Shown piece by piece: positions 60,632-64,000 of a stretch of DNA of 64,000 bases. A program made the translations under genes and the position numbers. Every line of letters starts with the position of its first letter. Position 1 is the stretch's first letter. The notes beneath the pieces are model-generated. The model saw only the letters and a program-made list of their open reading frames with translations. It was not told the origin of the DNA and did no database searches. The DNA comes from CAWUKT01 sp963923035 (GTDB lineage Bacteria > Bacteroidota > Bacteroidia > J057 > JADKCL01): NCBI GenBank assembly GCA_963923035.1, contig CAWUKT010000001.1:248001-312000 (forward strand), in the 5' to 3' direction.

Positions 60632-61825
60632 GTGAATGACCTGAACCGTATTGTTATCCTTGTTTGTTGTGCCTTTTTGATCGGATGGACCCAGGAAATG
60701 GGCGCCCAGACCGTGGTCAAATGGCAATCGGTCCCGCAATTGCCGGGAGCCGTCCAGGACCTGGTGGGCATGGATTCGAGCTTGCGGAAGGATGTCGTGG
60801 CAACGGAAGGCGTAGTGGATTTGGTGGAGGCGTGGGTATCCGATTCTGTCATGGACAACAACCGCCAGTACCTTTCGGGGGGCTGGGGAAAAATAGGGAA
60901 AAGGCTGAACCGCTATTGGCAGTACATGACGCCCGTCAAACAGAAGTACGTCGCGACGATCAGCCGGGAATACAAGATTTACGACGGATTGGGGGAAGAG
61001 GTGGACATGAACATCTTCGTGATGCCCCATTTGCCGGAGTATATGTCCATGGTTCGGAAAGGTTTCAACCGGTCTTTTGAGCAGGGGCGGAGCGAAAAAC
61101 ACTACCGCTACGACAATCCCCCCTATCCTTGCCCCGAAGAGCTACGCTTTCAGGAATTGGGCTTTCTCACGGTGGAATGCGAAGGAACGCTCCACGCGGA
61201 TTACCGGGACGCCCTGTCCGAATTGTTCATTCCAACAGCTGAAGGTAAGCACCATTTGGAAGACCACGGGAACTTTGGGGTGGTCTACCCCACCTTCGGA
61301 CTCTACGGTGCCTGGGTGATGGACTGCAACCACAATTGCCGCCCCGAAATCCACCCCATCGATTGGATGTGGTGGCTGGACCTGAGCGAAGACCGGCCCG
61401 GCAGCCCCCGGGCCAAGTCCTGGATCATCGGCCTCGTGCGGGATGGATCTGAGCGGTTTGATACCTGGTCCCCCGCCCCGCTGGCGGGCGAAATTGCGAT
61501 TCCGGTGGCGCTGCCCCCGGATGCGCAGCGGGTGACCATCACGGTCGAACCTTTGGTCCACAGTCCCCTGGATGCGGCCGCCCTCGCCGAGAAACTGAAC
61601 CCATCCAATTATGCGGAGAATCCCACTGGCTTTCGCCTGGAAGGGGCGGGAAGGGATGCAGTAGAAATCGAAATCAAACGGGACGGCATGCCTGATACGG
61701 GCTGGGGAATGGCGTTGGAAGGATTCGTCCGCGACGAATCCACCGGTTTTCTGATGGGCCAACTCCGCTTCGGAGTGGCCACGCCCGAACTCTTCACGGG
61801 CCGGGTGACCGTGGATTTTGAATAG
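60632..61825 (+). CDS. Secreted protein, unknown
   Basis: A 397-residue exported protein with a signal peptide (hydrophobic about 6-20, ending near MGAQ). The start codon is GTG at 60632, with TACCTTGA, near the -7 consensus, 5 bp upstream. The body contains several Trp/His-rich segments (YPCPEELRFQELG, CNHNCRPEIHPIDWMWWLDLSED) reminiscent of a metal or glycan site. I do not recognise the family. No T9SS domain is evident; the C-terminus is a beta sandwich. Confidence 0.65.
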   Translation: MNDLNRIVILVCCAFLIGWTQEMGAQTVVKWQSVPQLPGAVQDLVGMDSSLRKDVVATEGVVDLVEAWVSDSVMDNNRQYLSGGWGKIGKRLNRYWQYMTPVKQKYVATISREYKIYDGLGEEVDMNIFVMPHLPEYMSMVRKGFNRSFEQGRSEKHYRYDNPPYPCPEELRFQELGFLTVECEGTLHADYRDALSELFIPTAEGKHHLEDHGNFGVVYPTFGLYGAWVMDCNHNCRPEIHPIDWMWWLDLSEDRPGSPRAKSWIIGLVRDGSERFDTWSPAPLAGEIAIPVALPPDAQRVTITVEPLVHSPLDAAALAEKLNPSNYAENPTGFRLEGAGRDAVEIEIKRDGMPDTGWGMALEGFVRDESTGFLMGQLRFGVATPELFTGRVTVDFE

Positions 61826-61874
61826 AAATTTGTTATTTTGATATGCTTGCCTTGCTGTACAAACCAAAACAGCC

Positions 61875-63698
61875 ATGCGTTATATTTTATCTGCTACCCT
61901 TTTTGCCCTGCTTTGCTTTTCTTCTCTCTTTGCCCTCCAGCCCCTCCAAAAGGCCACGCTCTGGGACCACTTGGTGGAAGTGAATGTGCAATGGGAAAAC
62001 CAAGTCCCTGAACACCACCACCTCGATTTCTCCACTGCCTTTGCGACCGAAACCGAACGCATCCGGACCCATTTGTTATTGGTGGAATCCTATTTGCGCG
62101 AGCGTCCCGTGGACCATCTTTCCCCGGACCAATACGGAAAGCGGTTGGAAATGCTGGACCAATTGCACCGCTACGCGGCCCAAGGTCGGTTCCCCCAGAA
62201 CCATACATTGGAAACCCGGACGCCCTTTTTCATTGACCAGTACGGAACGGCCTGCGCAGTGGGCCACCTCCTGATCGAAAGCGGCTACGAGGACTTTGCC
62301 CTTCAGATCAAGACGGAGCGCAACAATGCCTATATCGCCGAAATGCCCTACGCCGACCTGCCCAGCTGGGCCGAAGCCCACGGCTTCGCCGTGGAAGAAT
62401 TGGCCTGGATCCAGCCCGGATACCCGATGACCGAGGCCGTGATCAACCTCGGCAACATCAATGCGAATGACAAGATTACCTTCTTCAAATACGATTTCAC
62501 CGAAAACCGCATCCTGATTGGGGGCGACTTCACGGAGATTTCGGGCGTCCCCTGCAATGGCTTCGCCATTTGGGACGGGAACAGCATCTCCACCCTTGGT
62601 AATGGCCTCGACGGAAAGATCGAAGACATGATCAACCACCAGGGCCAGGAGCTCTACGCCATCGGCAATTTCGCGAACGGGGGCGGCTCCAATGTCGCGG
62701 TCTACCGCGGCGGCCAATGGGAGTTCTTCCAGGTGGGTACCGGAACGGCCCACGCGCTGGCTTCGTTGGGGGGAAGTGTGTATGTCGGTGGGGAAATGCA
62801 GCAGAATGGAGCGTATATGGTCTATACCAATGCCCTGGGCGCGAGTAATTTCGTGGCGGTTGGCGCGGGTTTTGACGCTCCCATCGAAGACCTGGAACAG
62901 CATCAGGGAGCAGTGTACGCCGCCGGTAGCTTCCAAACCAATGCGAATACCAGCACCAATTATATCGCCCGTTGGGACGGGACCGATTGGCAGGATGCCG
63001 GCGCGGGGATGGACACTTCGGTCTACGCCCTCGGCTACGGCTCCAACGGCGAATTTCTCGCCGGAGGAATCCTCGTTGACAATTGGGGCTTGTCCATGAT
63101 GGGCCTCTCCAATTGGGATGGCACCAATTGGGTCTCCAAATTGAACCCCAATGTATTTGGGGTGGGATCGCCCGGCGACAAGATTGAACGGATTGAATAC
63201 GACATCTACGAGGACGAAGTTCTGCTGACGGGGGAAATGTTGGTCGTGTTTGGTTTGGCATTCGGGATGAACGCTGCGACCTACGATACCGCATCGCAAT
63301 TGCTGGCCCCCGTTTGCACCCCTGACGAAGACATTGTCGGCTTCACCATTTGGAATGGAGGCTTCCTTTTCGGGGGTGAATTCAACTATGTCAACAACAC
63401 GAACATCGATTACTGGGGCTACCGGACCATTTCCACCAGCATCATTGATCCCGCTCCGCTCGACATTTCCCTTTTCCCAAATCCCACCCCCGCTCAATTC
63501 ACCATTCGCTCGGAACAAGCCTTCAACGAGCCGTCCTTGGTGGCGTTCAGTTTGGATGGAAAACGGATTCCGTTGAAGAGTGAGGTGAATGGAAAAATGA
63601 TCACCGGGTTTGCGAATACCCTGGCCACCGGCACTTACCTCCTGATGGTTCAGGACCTCGACCGGGTCATTTGGACTACAAAATTACAGGTGAAATAG
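61875..63698 (+). CDS. T9SS-secreted beta-propeller-like protein
   Basis: A 607-residue secreted protein with signal peptide (ending FALQ). An N-terminal helical part (about 30-175, with FFIDQYGTACAVGHLLIESGYEDFA) is followed by a series of Gly/Asn/Trp-rich beta repeats (NGFAIWDGNSIS, VAVYRGGQWEFF, NYIARWDGTDWQDAG, MMGLSNWDGTNW), about 45 residues each, suggesting a beta-propeller. The last 75 residues form a T9SS type A domain (LFPNPTPAQFTI). Function unknown. It lies 49 bp downstream of the secreted protein at 60632-61825 and may be co-transcribed. Confidence 0.85.
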   Translation: MRYILSATLFALLCFSSLFALQPLQKATLWDHLVEVNVQWENQVPEHHHLDFSTAFATETERIRTHLLLVESYLRERPVDHLSPDQYGKRLEMLDQLHRYAAQGRFPQNHTLETRTPFFIDQYGTACAVGHLLIESGYEDFALQIKTERNNAYIAEMPYADLPSWAEAHGFAVEELAWIQPGYPMTEAVINLGNINANDKITFFKYDFTENRILIGGDFTEISGVPCNGFAIWDGNSISTLGNGLDGKIEDMINHQGQELYAIGNFANGGGSNVAVYRGGQWEFFQVGTGTAHALASLGGSVYVGGEMQQNGAYMVYTNALGASNFVAVGAGFDAPIEDLEQHQGAVYAAGSFQTNANTSTNYIARWDGTDWQDAGAGMDTSVYALGYGSNGEFLAGGILVDNWGLSMMGLSNWDGTNWVSKLNPNVFGVGSPGDKIERIEYDIYEDEVLLTGEMLVVFGLAFGMNAATYDTASQLLAPVCTPDEDIVGFTIWNGGFLFGGEFNYVNNTNIDYWGYRTISTSIIDPAPLDISLFPNPTPAQFTIRSEQAFNEPSLVAFSLDGKRIPLKSEVNGKMITGFANTLATGTYLLMVQDLDRVIWTTKLQVK

Positions 63699-63700
63699 GC

Positions 63701-64000
63701 TCAGAACAGCTTCTCGATCATCTCTTCGGCGATTCCGGCCCCGCAGGACATTCCCTTGCCGCCGATGCCCGTGAGGATGACCAGGCGATCACTCAGCCAA
63801 CGCTCGAAATGATTGCCATCGGAAGTCTGGCTATAATAGCCATTCCAAGCATTGACGATACTCCAATCCGGCAGGTCTACGATCCGCCGGATTTCTTTTA
63901 GCATCAGGTTGTTCAATTTCAGGTTCACCCCGAAATCAAGCGCATCCGTCGTCGCAGCCGAGGCGTATTCGTGCGAATCCCCCAATATGATCGAGCCATC
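63701..64000 (-). CDS. FAD-dependent oxidoreductase, C-terminal part (partial)
   Basis: The frame runs off the window end at 64000, so about 99 C-terminal residues are seen. They read DGSIILGDSHEY, then WNGYYSQTSDG and LVILTGIGGKGMSCGAGIAEEM, the C-terminal substrate- and FAD-binding segments of DAO-type oxidoreductases (the glycine-oxidase-like branch). The stop codon at 63701-63703 is only 2 bp from the convergent T9SS gene. Full identity needs the upstream sequence. Confidence 0.78.
   Translation of the reverse strand, partial: DGSIILGDSHEYASAATTDALDFGVNLKLNNLMLKEIRRIVDLPDWSIVNAWNGYYSQTSDGNHFERWLSDRLVILTGIGGKGMSCGAGIAEEMIEKLF

Overview
The window is chromosomal DNA of a Bacteroidota member, most likely from the Saprospiria/Lewinella-like branch. 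The evidence is C-terminal type IX secretion (T9SS) sorting domains on five secreted proteins, a fused MurF-alanine racemase, many AraC and LytTR-type regulators, TAnnTTTG-type -7 promoter elements, almost no Shine-Dalgarno sequences, and moderately high G+C. I see no prophage, insertion sequence, CRISPR array or rRNA. One tRNA (Arg, CCU) is present. Taxonomy is inferred from gene content only.

Layout. 0-8 kb: a SurA-like double-parvulin lipoprotein, a Crp/Fnr regulator followed by an Fnr-like box and an amidase, and a three-gene partner-switching module (PP2C phosphatase, STAS antagonist, anti-sigma kinase). 8-13 kb: a VCBS/FG-GAP T9SS protein, a lipoprotein, and a LytS/LytR-type two-component pair. 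13-20 kb: cNMP-binding/patatin phospholipase, FAD oxidoreductase, a DUF1800-DUF1501 pair and a methyltransferase. 20-27 kb: asparagine synthetase, a large helical protein, and two unknown proteins. 27-41 kb: an accessory-looking stretch rich in AraC regulators, with an AraC fragment, a nonsense-broken gene, a BNR lipoprotein, SnoaL-like protein, DJ-1/PfpI protein, sterol-desaturase-like hydroxylase, second Crp/Fnr and a T9SS esterase. 42-50 kb: tRNA-Arg, an RNase H-like protein with a coiled tail, a second helical protein, secreted proteins, TetR/hydrolase, a deaminase and a tail-collar protein. 50-64 kb: VWA protein, MFS transporter overlapping murF-alr, ECF sigma/anti-sigma pair, GNAT, three secreted proteins (two with T9SS domains) and the end of an FAD oxidoreductase.

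The most unusual feature is three intergenic arrays of tandem units with a 21-bp period (2292-2585, 22839-23069, 50331-50630). Their sequences are unrelated: one is GC-rich, one is built on AAATnAATT, one on the palindrome AGTTAACT. All share the same repeat length, a short conserved, often self-complementary core and a variable remainder. Twenty-one bp is two turns of B-DNA, so cores would lie on one face of the helix. The arrays have no common coding potential and do not look like CRISPRs. I regard them as one class of element of unknown function and the best candidate here for something undescribed.

Other points of note: two Fnr-type palindromes, one next to a crp/fnr gene; a possible Fnr-linked non-coding transcript at 57.7-58.1 kb; an AraC C-terminal fragment lying in frame behind a lipoprotein gene and separated from it by a single TAG; and a 139-codon frame broken by two stops but still followed by a terminator.
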